Below, in pieces: positions 1 through 7,270 of a DNA stretch of 57,284 nucleotides. Position 1 is the first letter of the stretch; every line of letters begins with the position of its first letter. Below the pieces are notes generated by a model, which was not told the DNA's origin, did no database searches, and was given only the letters and a program-made list of their open reading frames with translations. A program made the translations under genes and the position numbers. This DNA is from Acidithiobacillus ferruginosus (GTDB taxonomy: Bacteria > Pseudomonadota > Gammaproteobacteria > Acidithiobacillales > Acidithiobacillaceae): positions 1 through 57,284 of the forward strand of contig NZ_JABBDR010000207.1 in the NCBI RefSeq assembly GCF_018854495.1, given 5' to 3'.

Positions 1-440
1 CCGCGGGGCGGTTCCAGGGGATCGGCACCGGCCTTGCCGTGGGTGAAGTACCATGCCTCGGCCTGGTCATAGTAGGGCGCGAGATCGGCGTAGGCGATGG
101 GCCAGGCGGGGGTGAGGCCGTCGCGATGGCGGCGGGGGAGGAAGTCTTTTTCGCGCCGGCGCAAAACGGCCGCCCCGTATAACTTGGTGTTGCCTCCCAC
201 ATGATAGCCGGTAACGGGGGTGAAGATCTGGCCGCCGCCATCGTGCCACTGTTCATGGGTGTGGTAGCGGTGTTCGGCAAAGACGGTGTGTGGATCCCAG
301 TTGCCCCATTCGCGGGGGAGGTAGTCGCCGCGTTCCAGGATGAGGATGGATAGTCCCGAGGGGGCAAGGGCGCGGGCCAGGGTGCCGCCACCGGCGCCAC
401 TGCCGATGATGATCACGTCGGCGTCGGGCTCAGCCGCCAT
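1..440 (-). CDS. GMC-family oxidoreductase, N-terminal part (runs off the left edge)
   Basis: The first 146 codons of an FAD-dependent glucose-methanol-choline type oxidoreductase are present. Residues about 8-20 carry the dinucleotide-binding fingerprint VIIIGSGAGGGTLARAL, followed by an acidic strand end (LILERGDY), as in FAD-binding Rossmann folds. The segment GGNTKLYGAAVLR near residue 82 matches the family's second FAD-contact region. The ATG at 440 overlaps the end of the upstream SDR gene by 11 bases, so the two are translationally coupled. Being downstream of an SDR and a glucoamylase remnant, it probably oxidises a sugar or alcohol, but the substrate cannot be read from this fragment. 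The catalytic C-terminal domain lies outside the window. Confidence 0.85.
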   Translation of the reverse strand, partial: MAAEPDADVIIIGSGAGGGTLARALAPSGLSILILERGDYLPREWGNWDPHTVFAEHRYHTHEQWHDGGGQIFTPVTGYHVGGNTKLYGAAVLRRREKDFLPRRHRDGLTPAWPIAYADLAPYYDQAEAWYFTHGKAGADPLEPPR

Positions 441-1215
441 GGCGGAAATCCGGATAGATGAGCATGCCGCCATCGACGGCGATGGTGGTGCCGGTAATGT
501 AGCTGGCGAGGTCGCTGGCGAGGAAGGCCACGACATTGCCGATCTCCTCCGGCGTGCCAAGGCGTTCCATGGCGATTTTGTCGTCGAGGTCTTTGAGGGT
601 GTCGGGGTTGCCCCAGACGGCCTCGTTGATGGGGGTCTTGATGGCGCCGGGGGCGATGGCGACCACGCGGATGCCCTTGTCGGCAGTTTCCTGGGCGAGG
701 GTCTTGGTGAACATGGAGAGCCCCGCCTTGGCGCTGGTGTAGGCGCTGTAGCCTTCCCAGGGGATGAACTCGTGTACCGAGGTAATGTTGATGATGACGC
801 CGCAAGCACATTTTTCCATGCGCGGAATGGCGGCGCGGGCGCAGTAGTAGGGACCCATGAGATCGACGGCGAGGACTTTTTCCCAGATCTGCGGATCGTC
901 ATCGCCGACGACGGCGCGGGGACCATCCATGCCGGCATTGTTGACGAGGATATCAAGGCCGCCAAAGGCGCCGTCGATCTCCTGCAGCAGCTTTTCGACG
1001 GCAGCCGGATCGGAGATGTCGGCCTGGAAGGCCTGCGCCTTGCCGCCTTTACCCTGGATAGCGGCAACGACTTGCTCGGCCTCGGCCTGCCCCTTGCGGT
1101 AATGAACGGCGACTTGGGTGCCGGCGGCCGCCAGGATTTCGGCGATGGCCTGGCCCAAACCACCGCTGGCGCCGGTAACCAGGGCACGACGCCCGGTGAG
1201 ATCGATGGCAATCAT
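430..1215 (-). CDS. SDR-family NAD(P)-dependent oxidoreductase (glucose 1-dehydrogenase-like)
   Basis: This is a classical short-chain dehydrogenase of 261 residues. It has the cofactor motif TGASGGLGQ near residue 14, NNAG near residue 90, a catalytic Ser, and the YSAYTSAKAG segment holding the Tyr-x3-Lys pair near residue 157. The C-terminal ASYITGTTIAVDGGM is typical of glucose 1-dehydrogenase and 3-oxoacyl-ACP-reductase-like SDRs. The start chosen is the ATG at 1215, which has GGAGAA upstream; longer in-frame starts run into the previous gene. The ATG overlaps the stop of the glucoamylase remnant (ATGA). It sits between a glucoamylase remnant and a GMC oxidoreductase, so a role in sugar oxidation is likely but inferred. 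Confidence 0.88.
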   Translation of the reverse strand: MIAIDLTGRRALVTGASGGLGQAIAEILAAAGTQVAVHYRKGQAEAEQVVAAIQGKGGKAQAFQADISDPAAVEKLLQEIDGAFGGLDILVNNAGMDGPRAVVGDDDPQIWEKVLAVDLMGPYYCARAAIPRMEKCACGVIINITSVHEFIPWEGYSAYTSAKAGLSMFTKTLAQETADKGIRVVAIAPGAIKTPINEAVWGNPDTLKDLDDKIAMERLGTPEEIGNVVAFLASDLASYITGTTIAVDGGMLIYPDFRHGG

Positions 1216-2025
1216 GAGTTTTCTCCTTGCAGGGTGATGCTGAAGTCCTCGCCCTGCCACTGGCCGGTATCCCGCCAGTAGAAGGTGAATTGGAGCGTGG
1301 TTCCGGGGGCCATTTTCTGCGTGGGCAAAATGGCGACATGGCCGAGATCCCAATCTTCCGACGGGGTATCGATGAGGTCTTGCCAGCCATCGACCCCCCA
1401 ATGCACCGTAAAGGGTGCCGACAGCAGGAAGCGCAGTTCATTGCCGGTAGGCATTTGCCGGAAGCGCCAGCGAAAACGCCAGAGCGTATAGGCGATCTGC
1501 GGCGCCTTGCCCTGATAGCGTCTCCAGGTGGCCTGGGGGCGATCGACGGGGTAGCCGCGCCGCCAACTGTGGCAGAGCTTGACGAACTCGCCATGGGCCC
1601 AGACCAGGGGCATGGCGGAGCCGCTGGGCCGGCCGGGGAAGAGGTCGCGCTCGGGAATGGCGGCGCTGTCCCAGACCTGCTCGGGCAAGAGACCTCCGTG
1701 GCCGGTCATCTTGGTCATGGCCTCAATGTAGGGCACGGCGCAGCATATCGGCAACGGCAATCCCCTCCAGGGTCCGCTCCGCCTGGATGGCGGCGGCAAG
1801 GAGGACGGGAAAGCCGGTTTCATCCCGCTGCACCCCCTGCCAGAATGGCTTGCCGCCCAGCCATTGGTTTTGCAGCCAGTGGCCGTCGGCCTGCTGGGTA
1901 CTGATGAGATAGGTCAGCACCTGGCGCGCTTCGGCAGCGGCGCCCATGCCGACGAGGGCTTTTTTGGCGGTGGACCAGACCGGATGGCGCCAAATGGGGC
2001 TGGGGGCTTTGCTCGCTGCTGCCAT
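1212..2025 (-). pseudogene. GH15 glucoamylase (glucan 1,4-alpha-glucosidase) remnant with internal deletions
   Basis: Three collinear pieces of a GH15 glucoamylase are joined. An apparent native N-terminus begins at ATG 2025, with AAGGA about 11 bases upstream, and reads SPIWRHPVWSTAKKALVG. It runs directly into a mid-protein block (ARQVLTYLISTQQADGHW, then QRDETGFPVLLAA). In another frame follows the C-terminal part (GHGGLLPEQVWDSAAIP, SGSAMPLVWAHGEFVKL and the beta-rich tail ending at 1212). Family members are roughly 800 residues; only about 270 codons remain, the catalytic core between the blocks is missing and the last junction shifts frame. The downstream SDR and GMC genes look intact, so this decayed gene probably still carries the operon's leader. 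Family assignment is from remembered GH15 motifs. Confidence 0.82.
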
Positions 2026-2356
2026 GAGGTGTTTTCCTTCCAATGCGCGGGGAGAGCTTTTGAAGTATAGCAGGCATTGATCAGACAGAATGACGGCAGC
2101 GCGGGAAACCACCGCTGCTGCGCCGCGTGTCAAACAGCGTTTAAAAATGACCAGGTAACAGTGTCCAATTTTGACCGTTGTGGCTTCTGTGAGGCTGGTT
2201 CCTGGGAGACCGTCATTTTATAAACATAATACATTCAACGTGTTAAGAAGAAGTTCTTGAGCGGTATCTGTGGCAGTACCATCGCTGCATCGTCTTTCGT
2301 GTATTTGTTATAGAATGCCGCACATAAGCCCGTCACCTCAGGTAAGCCTCCACCTT
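2026..2356. other. Gene-free stretch between glucoamylase remnant and hsdM
   Basis: No convincing gene is present. It holds the leader of the leftward operon (TATACT on the minus strand at 2064-2069 is a possible -10), a possible insertion-sequence end at 2128-2175, and an A/T-rich segment at about 2215-2240 that probably contains the hsdM promoter. An in-frame extension of hsdM up to 2270 exists, but it lacks similarity to HsdM N-termini and a good ribosome-binding site. Confidence 0.6.
2128..2175. mobile_element. Possible IS21-family terminal remnant
   Basis: The stretch begins TGTCAAACAGCG and carries two spaced repeats, AAAATGACC (about 2143-2152) and ATTTTGACC (about 2167-2175). IS21-family elements commonly start with TG and have several internal copies of such transposase-binding repeats near each end. 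No transposase or opposite end is visible nearby, so this is at best a residual end. It lies at the boundary between the decayed glucoamylase and the restriction island, where a scar would be expected. The assignment is by resemblance only. Confidence 0.35.
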
Positions 2357-4708
2357 ATGCCTCTCAAGAAATCCGAACTCTACGCCTCCCTCTGGAAAAG
2401 CTGTGACGAACTGCGCGGGGGCATGGACGCCTCCCAGTACAAGGACTATGTGCTGGTCCTCCTCTTCGTCAAATACGTCACCGACAAGGCCGAACGCAGC
2501 CCCGACTCCCTCATCGAAGTCCCCTACGGCGGCTCCTTCCGGGACATGATTCTGGCCAAGGGTGATAAAGAAATCGGTGACAAACTCAATAAAATCATTC
2601 GTAATCTTGCGGAAGCCAATGACCTCACGGGTGTCATTGACGTTGCCGACTTCAACGATGCCGACAAACTGGGCCGAGGCAAAGAGATGGTGGACCGCCT
2701 CACCAAACTCATCGGCATTTTTGAGGGACTGGATTTCACCAGTAACCGCGCCGATGGCGATGATCTGCTGGGGGATGCCTACGAATACCTCATGCGCCAC
2801 TTCGCCACCGAGTCTGGCAAGAGCAAGGGCCAGTTCTACACCCCTGCCGAAGTCTCTCAGGTGATTGCCAAGGTTATCGGCATTGCCCAGGCCAAGAACG
2901 CCTCACAGACCATCTACGACCCGACCTGCGGCTCCGGTTCCCTATTGCTCAAGGCGGCTGCGGAAGCCAGGACCGGGGTCACCATCTACGGGCAGGAAAT
3001 GGACAACGCCACGGCGGCGCTGGCCGAAATGAACATGATCCTGCACAACAACGAAACTGCTGAAATCTGGCAGGACAATACCCTCTCCAGTCCGCACTGG
3101 ATCAATACCGACGGCGGCCTCAAGACTTTTGACTACGTGGTCGCCAATCCGCCCTTCTCCACCAAGGCGTGGAGTAATGGCTTTGATCCGTCCCATGACC
3201 TCTATGGCCGCTTTGAAGACGGCATCCCCCCGGCCAAGAATGGCGATTACGCCTTTCTGCTGCACATCCTCAAGTCCATGAAGAGCAGCGGCAAAGGGGC
3301 CGTGATTCTGCCCCACGGGGTGCTGTTCCGGGGCGGTGCCGAGGGCGGTATCCGCAAGAACCTCATTCAGCGCGGCGTAATTCAGGGCATCATCGGCCTG
3401 CCCGCCAACCTTTTCTATGGCACCGGCATTCCCGCCTGCATCATCGTGCTCGACAAGGCCCATGCCACCGGTCGCAAGGGCATTTTCCTCATCGACGCCG
3501 CCAAGGGCTTTCAGAAGGACGGCAACAAAAACCGCCTGCGGCAGCGGGACATCCACAAGATCGTCGATGCCTTCGCCAGACAGTCGGACATACCCGGCTA
3601 TGCCCGCATGGTCAGCCATGCCGAAATAGCATCCAACGACTACAACCTCAACCTGCCCCGCTACATTGACAGCAGCACTCCCGAAGACCTGCAGGACATT
3701 GCCGCCCATCTGGAAGGCGGCATTCCTGATCGGGACGTGGAAGCTATGGGGGATTACTGGGCCATTCTCCCCGGGCTCAAGGACAGTCTCTTCACGCCCC
3801 TCCGGGAGGGCTACAGCCAGGTCAAGGTAGAGCCTTCCCAAGTCCGCAGCACCATTTTTGAGCACCCCGAGTTTGAGGCGTTTTCTCAGACCATTCATGC
3901 CCTTTTTGAAGACTGGCGGGGAATGGTCAACCCCACCCTGAAAGCCATCACTCCGGAGGTTCACCCCAAAGCCCTCATGGAGACTCTGGGAGAAAGCCTG
4001 CTGGCCACCTTCAAGCCATCGGCACTGGTGGACCCCTACGCCATCTACCAGCATCTGATGACCTACTGGGTAGAGACCATGCAGGACGACGTGTACCTGC
4101 TCATTGATGACGGCTGGAAAGCCAGCCCGGAACTCATTCCCGAAGACCTGGTTATCCACCGCTATTTCCCCCAAGACCAAGAAGCCATTGATGCGCTGGA
4201 AGCGGAGCGTGACGTGTGTAGCCGGGAACTGGAGGAACTGGAAGAAGAGCATGGGGGAGAGGATGGACTCCTCAGTGAGGCCAAAACCGACAAAGGCAAA
4301 CTCAGCAAGGTCAGCATGTCGGCGCGACTGAATGACATTCGCCGGGATAAGGAAGCCGCAGAAGAGAAAAAGCTGTTGGAACAGGTTCTGTCCACACTGG
4401 AAAAGGCGTCCAAGGCCGGCAAGGCGGTAAAAGAAGCCCAGAAGATCCTTTCTGCTACCGTCAGCAAGCAGTATGGACAACTGGACAGCCAGGCCGTGAA
4501 GCACCTCGTCGTTGAAGACAAGTGGCTTACCCGATTGGCGGAAGACGTGCAGGCGGAACTGGACCGGGTTTCTCAGGCCTTAACCGGACGAGTGAAGGAA
4601 CTGGCGGAACGCTACGCCACCCCTTTGCCGAAGCTGTTGGAAGAAGTCGATGCACTCTCCGCCAAAGTGGACGCGCATCTCCAGCAGATGGGGTTCGTAT
4701 GGCAGTGA
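2357..4708 (+). CDS. hsdM: Type I restriction-modification system, DNA methyltransferase subunit HsdM
   Basis: This N6-adenine methyltransferase subunit has 783 residues. The SAM-binding motif DPTCGSGSLLLKA is near residue 188 and the catalytic motif ANPPFST near residue 263. The N-terminus (LKKSELYASLWKSCDELRG) is the usual HsdM_N start. A charged, probably coiled-coil C-terminal region at about residues 610-740 makes it longer than the compact EcoKI type. The ATG at 2357 is chosen because conserved sequence begins there; the ribosome-binding site is weak. It overlaps hsdS by 10 bases. With HsdS it would methylate host DNA, and with HsdR it would form the restriction complex. Confidence 0.95.
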   Translation: MPLKKSELYASLWKSCDELRGGMDASQYKDYVLVLLFVKYVTDKAERSPDSLIEVPYGGSFRDMILAKGDKEIGDKLNKIIRNLAEANDLTGVIDVADFNDADKLGRGKEMVDRLTKLIGIFEGLDFTSNRADGDDLLGDAYEYLMRHFATESGKSKGQFYTPAEVSQVIAKVIGIAQAKNASQTIYDPTCGSGSLLLKAAAEARTGVTIYGQEMDNATAALAEMNMILHNNETAEIWQDNTLSSPHWINTDGGLKTFDYVVANPPFSTKAWSNGFDPSHDLYGRFEDGIPPAKNGDYAFLLHILKSMKSSGKGAVILPHGVLFRGGAEGGIRKNLIQRGVIQGIIGLPANLFYGTGIPACIIVLDKAHATGRKGIFLIDAAKGFQKDGNKNRLRQRDIHKIVDAFARQSDIPGYARMVSHAEIASNDYNLNLPRYIDSSTPEDLQDIAAHLEGGIPDRDVEAMGDYWAILPGLKDSLFTPLREGYSQVKVEPSQVRSTIFEHPEFEAFSQTIHALFEDWRGMVNPTLKAITPEVHPKALMETLGESLLATFKPSALVDPYAIYQHLMTYWVETMQDDVYLLIDDGWKASPELIPEDLVIHRYFPQDQEAIDALEAERDVCSRELEELEEEHGGEDGLLSEAKTDKGKLSKVSMSARLNDIRRDKEAAEEKKLLEQVLSTLEKASKAGKAVKEAQKILSATVSKQYGQLDSQAVKHLVVEDKWLTRLAEDVQAELDRVSQALTGRVKELAERYATPLPKLLEEVDALSAKVDAHLQQMGFVWQ

Positions 4709-5946
4709 AGCCGGGATATAAGCTGACGGAGGTGGGGGTGATTCCGGAGGATTGGGAGATCAAAAGCCTTGGGGATATCGCACGAATTCAGAGAGGGGCA
4801 AGCCCTCGCCCAATAGATAGCCCTATTTGGTTTGATGAAAACTCCAGCATTGGCTGGGTGCGAATATCTGACGTAACCAGATCACGACTAACCCTTAAAG
4901 AAACTGCGCAAGCACTATCATTTAAAGGGGTTTCAAAAAGTCGGTTTGTAAAACGTGGCAGTTTGATAATGAGCATTTGCGCTACAGTCGGGCATCCTAT
5001 TATAACAGGTATTGATGTATGTATTCACGACGGATTTGTTGTTTTTAATGATCCAATATCTTCGCTCGTATATCTTTTTTATACACTTAAAAATATAGAG
5101 AATAGCTGGTCTAAGGCCGGGCAAACTGGCTCACAAATGAATTTGAATACCGGGATAATAAACCCAAAAAAAATTCCACTCCCACCTCTCCGCGAACAAC
5201 AAGCCATAGCCACCGCCCTGTCAGACGTAGACACCCTGATCACCAAACTCGACCAGCTCATCGCCAAAAAGCGTGACATCAAACAGGCTACCATGCAGCG
5301 ACTTCTCACTGGCCAGACCCGACTGCCGGGCTTTAACGGCGCTTGGGAGGTGAAGCGGTTGGGCGATATAATCGAAAGGTTTGTTGGCGGTGGAACACCG
5401 AGCAGAAGCAATAAAAGCTATTGGAACGGCAATGTTCCCTGGGTGACAGTCAAAGACTTTTCTACGTTTAACAGCACAGAAAGCCAAGAATATATTACAA
5501 TATCAGGATTGAGAAATAGCGCTTCAAATCTTATCTCTTCCGGCGTGGTTATACTGTCTACACGAATGGCGGTAGGTGCGGCGGTTATGTACGGTATAGA
5601 TGTTGCGATAAATCAAGATTTAAAGGCGTTATTTCCGTCGCACATTTTAAGAGGAGAATTCCTATATTTCTGGTTTCAGAATAACGCCGAGATGCTTTCA
5701 TCTCTTGGAAGTGGAAGTACAGTAAAAGGTATCTCTTTAGTAGATTTAAAGAAATTGCTTTTTAACCTACCACCCCTCCCTGAACAACAAGCCATCGCCA
5801 CCATCCTCTCCGACATGGATGCCGAAATCACCGCTCTCGAATCCCGTCGTAAAAAAACCCGCGCCCTCAAACAAGGCATGATGCAGGAACTGCTGACCGG
5901 CAGAATTCGCTTGATTCCTCCCGCTGCCCATGCAGTTTCCGCATAG
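4699..5946 (+). CDS. hsdS: Type I restriction-modification system, specificity subunit HsdS
   Basis: This protein of 415 residues has two target-recognition domains, each followed by a conserved helical spacer. The spacers carry PPLREQQAIATALSDVD near residue 162 and PPLPEQQAIATILSDMD near residue 362, each followed by a basic helix with TMQRLLTGQ or MMQELLTGR. This duplicated layout is diagnostic for HsdS. The start at 4699 (MAVKPGYKLTEVGVIPEDW) overlaps the hsdM stop; in-frame codons further upstream lie inside hsdM and resemble nothing. The recognition domains (about 4860-5160 and 5370-5760) are visibly more A/T-rich than the spacers, as expected for segments exchanged by recombination. 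The target sequence cannot be predicted. Confidence 0.95.
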   Translation: MAVKPGYKLTEVGVIPEDWEIKSLGDIARIQRGASPRPIDSPIWFDENSSIGWVRISDVTRSRLTLKETAQALSFKGVSKSRFVKRGSLIMSICATVGHPIITGIDVCIHDGFVVFNDPISSLVYLFYTLKNIENSWSKAGQTGSQMNLNTGIINPKKIPLPPLREQQAIATALSDVDTLITKLDQLIAKKRDIKQATMQRLLTGQTRLPGFNGAWEVKRLGDIIERFVGGGTPSRSNKSYWNGNVPWVTVKDFSTFNSTESQEYITISGLRNSASNLISSGVVILSTRMAVGAAVMYGIDVAINQDLKALFPSHILRGEFLYFWFQNNAEMLSSLGSGSTVKGISLVDLKKLLFNLPPLPEQQAIATILSDMDAEITALESRRKKTRALKQGMMQELLTGRIRLIPPAAHAVSA

Positions 5947-5956
5947 AACGCCACAT

Positions 5957-5991
5957 TTGCCCGCCTATATCTATATGGATATAATCTGACC
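5957..5991 (+). promoter_or_regulatory. Promoter and inverted-repeat operator of the first toxin-antitoxin pair
   Basis: TTGCCC (5957-5962) and a perfect TATAAT (5980-5985) are separated by 17 bases, a good sigma-70-type promoter. An inverted repeat, TATATC (5966-5971) and GATATA (5978-5983), overlaps the -10 and is a natural operator for an autoregulating antitoxin. The start codon at 5992 is only six bases after the -10, so transcription would begin at or next to the A of ATG. No ribosome-binding site is visible, which suggests a leaderless mRNA. Confidence 0.6.
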
Positions 5992-6342
5992 ATGAAAGCT
6001 CTCGCTTGGATAGGCTCCGCCAGAAAGGACCTGAAGGCTCTACCCGAAGAGGTTCAGGACATTTTTGGCTACGCCCTGTTCCTGGCCCAGACCGGGGAAA
6101 AGCACGATCAAGCCAAACCCTTCAAGGGTTTTGGCTCTGCCGGTGTCCTGGAAGTTGTGGAGGATCACAAAGGTAATACTTACCGCGCCGTGTACACGGT
6201 TCGCTTTGAACATGTCGTCTATGTGCTCCACTGCTTCCAGAAGAAGTCCACCCAAGGCAAGGCCACACCGAAACCGGACATGGATTTGATTCACACCCGT
6301 TTACAGGCAGCCGAAAAGGACGCCAGAGGCAGGACACAATGA
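5992..6342 (+). CDS. HigB/RelE-like toxin (phage-derived Gp49-like, DUF891 family)
   Basis: This small protein has 116 residues and the DUF891/Gp49-like pattern: a start WIGSARKDLKALPEEVQDIF, then AKPFKGFGSAGVLEVVEDH, a strand pair TYRAVYTVRFEHVVYVLHCF and a basic end QKKSTQGKATPKPDMDL. These proteins are usually ribosome-dependent mRNA interferases of the HigB type. The toxin precedes its antitoxin, which is the normal HigBA order, and the genes overlap by ATGA. The pair lies between hsdS and hsdR and has its own promoter. Activity is inferred from the family. Confidence 0.85.
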   Translation: MKALAWIGSARKDLKALPEEVQDIFGYALFLAQTGEKHDQAKPFKGFGSAGVLEVVEDHKGNTYRAVYTVRFEHVVYVLHCFQKKSTQGKATPKPDMDLIHTRLQAAEKDARGRTQ

Positions 6343-6653
6343 ACGATGAAGTCATTGAAATGAGTACAGGCAATGTATACGCAGACCTGGATTTCGTTGA
6401 TGCCGGGTCCATGCTGCTCAAGGCACAATTGGCGGCACGTATCAGCCGTATTCTCACGGAAAAAGGGTGGTCTCAGACACAGTCGGCGCAAGTGCTGGGC
6501 ATCCCTCAGTCCAAGCTTTCCATGATGCTGCGGGGGCAATTCCGGGGGATCAGCGAAGCCAAAATGCTGGAATGTCTGGCCAGACTCGGGCGGGATATCC
6601 GCATTGCCATCGGCCCGGAACATGCGGGAGTCGGACAGGTCCAGGTGATTTAA
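6339..6653 (+). CDS. HigA-like XRE-family antitoxin
   Basis: This helix-turn-helix protein has 104 residues. The HTH spans about residues 42-66 (GWSQTQSAQVLGIPQSKLSM), followed by LRGQFRGISEAKMLECLARLG, typical of the XRE antitoxins that partner DUF891 toxins. It would bind and neutralise the upstream toxin and repress the promoter at 5957-5991. Its start overlaps the toxin stop by four bases. The 88 bases that follow carry no gene; they include an imperfect palindrome at 6714-6726 (GTCTTCTAGAGAC) that could be an operator for the next pair. Confidence 0.85.
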   Translation: MNDEVIEMSTGNVYADLDFVDAGSMLLKAQLAARISRILTEKGWSQTQSAQVLGIPQSKLSMMLRGQFRGISEAKMLECLARLGRDIRIAIGPEHAGVGQVQVI

Positions 6654-6741
6654 ATGGTGTATGGCCTGATGGCCGCGTGGCCTTTAGGTTACTTGTTATG
6701 GTACGCTTAACCGGTCTTCTAGAGACTATGAGGGACTTTCC

Positions 6742-6996
6742 ATGACCCACGTCATTCTTGCCGATGTTGCTGCCAGTGTTTCCGAACTCAAAAAGAACCC
6801 TATGGGAACCGTGGCCGCAGGAGAAGGGGCTACTGTGGCCATCCTCAACCGCAACGAACCGGCTTTTTACTGTGTCCCAGCCGCTACCTATGCTGCACTC
6901 CTGGAACACTTGGAAGATTTGGAGCTGAACGCTTTGGCGGAAAGCCGTCTGAAGGATGGCCAAACCCCGATCAAGGTGTCGCTGGATGCCTTATGA
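6742..6996 (+). CDS. Phd/YefM/RelB-type antitoxin
   Basis: This protein of 84 residues has the Phd/YefM layout. An N-terminal DNA-binding fold (ADVAASVSELKKNPMGTVAA) is followed by strand-turn motifs VAILNRNEPAFYCVPAATYAALLE and an acidic C-terminal helix (EDLELNALAESRL) of the kind that wraps the toxin. GAGGG lies eight bases before the ATG. The stop overlaps the toxin start by 11 bases. It forms the second toxin-antitoxin pair inserted between hsdS and hsdR. Confidence 0.88.
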   Translation: MTHVILADVAASVSELKKNPMGTVAAGEGATVAILNRNEPAFYCVPAATYAALLEHLEDLELNALAESRLKDGQTPIKVSLDAL

Positions 6997-7267
6997 GCTC
7001 ACTTTCCATCCCTCTGCCCTCAAAGAATGGCAGGCCTTGGACCATAGCGTCCGTGCCCCATTCAAAAAGAAACTGGCAGAACGCTTAGTGCACCCACGCG
7101 TCCCTTCCGCTCAACTGCAGGGCCACCCGGATCGCTACAAGATCAAACTCCGCAGCATAGGCTATCGCTTGATCTACCAAGTGATGGAAACGGAAGTCCA
7201 AGTGTTGGTCCTGGCGGTAGGCAAGCGGGAAGGCTCTGTCGCCTATCACAAAGCCAAAGGACGCTAA
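6986..7267 (+). CDS. RelE/ParE-family toxin
   Basis: This RelE-like protein has 93 residues: YELTFHPSALKEWQALDHSV, a basic helix PFKKKLAERL, then KIKLRSIGYRLIYQV and VLVLAVGKREGSVAYHKA. The Arg, Tyr and Lys in these positions are typical of ribosome-dependent mRNA interferases. The start is taken at 6986 (MPYELTFHP) because the 10 residues before it fall inside the antitoxin gene and are not RelE-like. The gene ends three bases before hsdR, so toxin and restriction subunit may share a transcript. Confidence 0.88.
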   Translation: MPYELTFHPSALKEWQALDHSVRAPFKKKLAERLVHPRVPSAQLQGHPDRYKIKLRSIGYRLIYQVMETEVQVLVLAVGKREGSVAYHKAKGR

Positions 7268-7270
7268 CCC

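Noticed and set aside
2942..4504. 520-codon minus-strand open frame inside hsdM
   Set aside because: Antisense shadow of a long GC-biased gene; no signature or independent start site.
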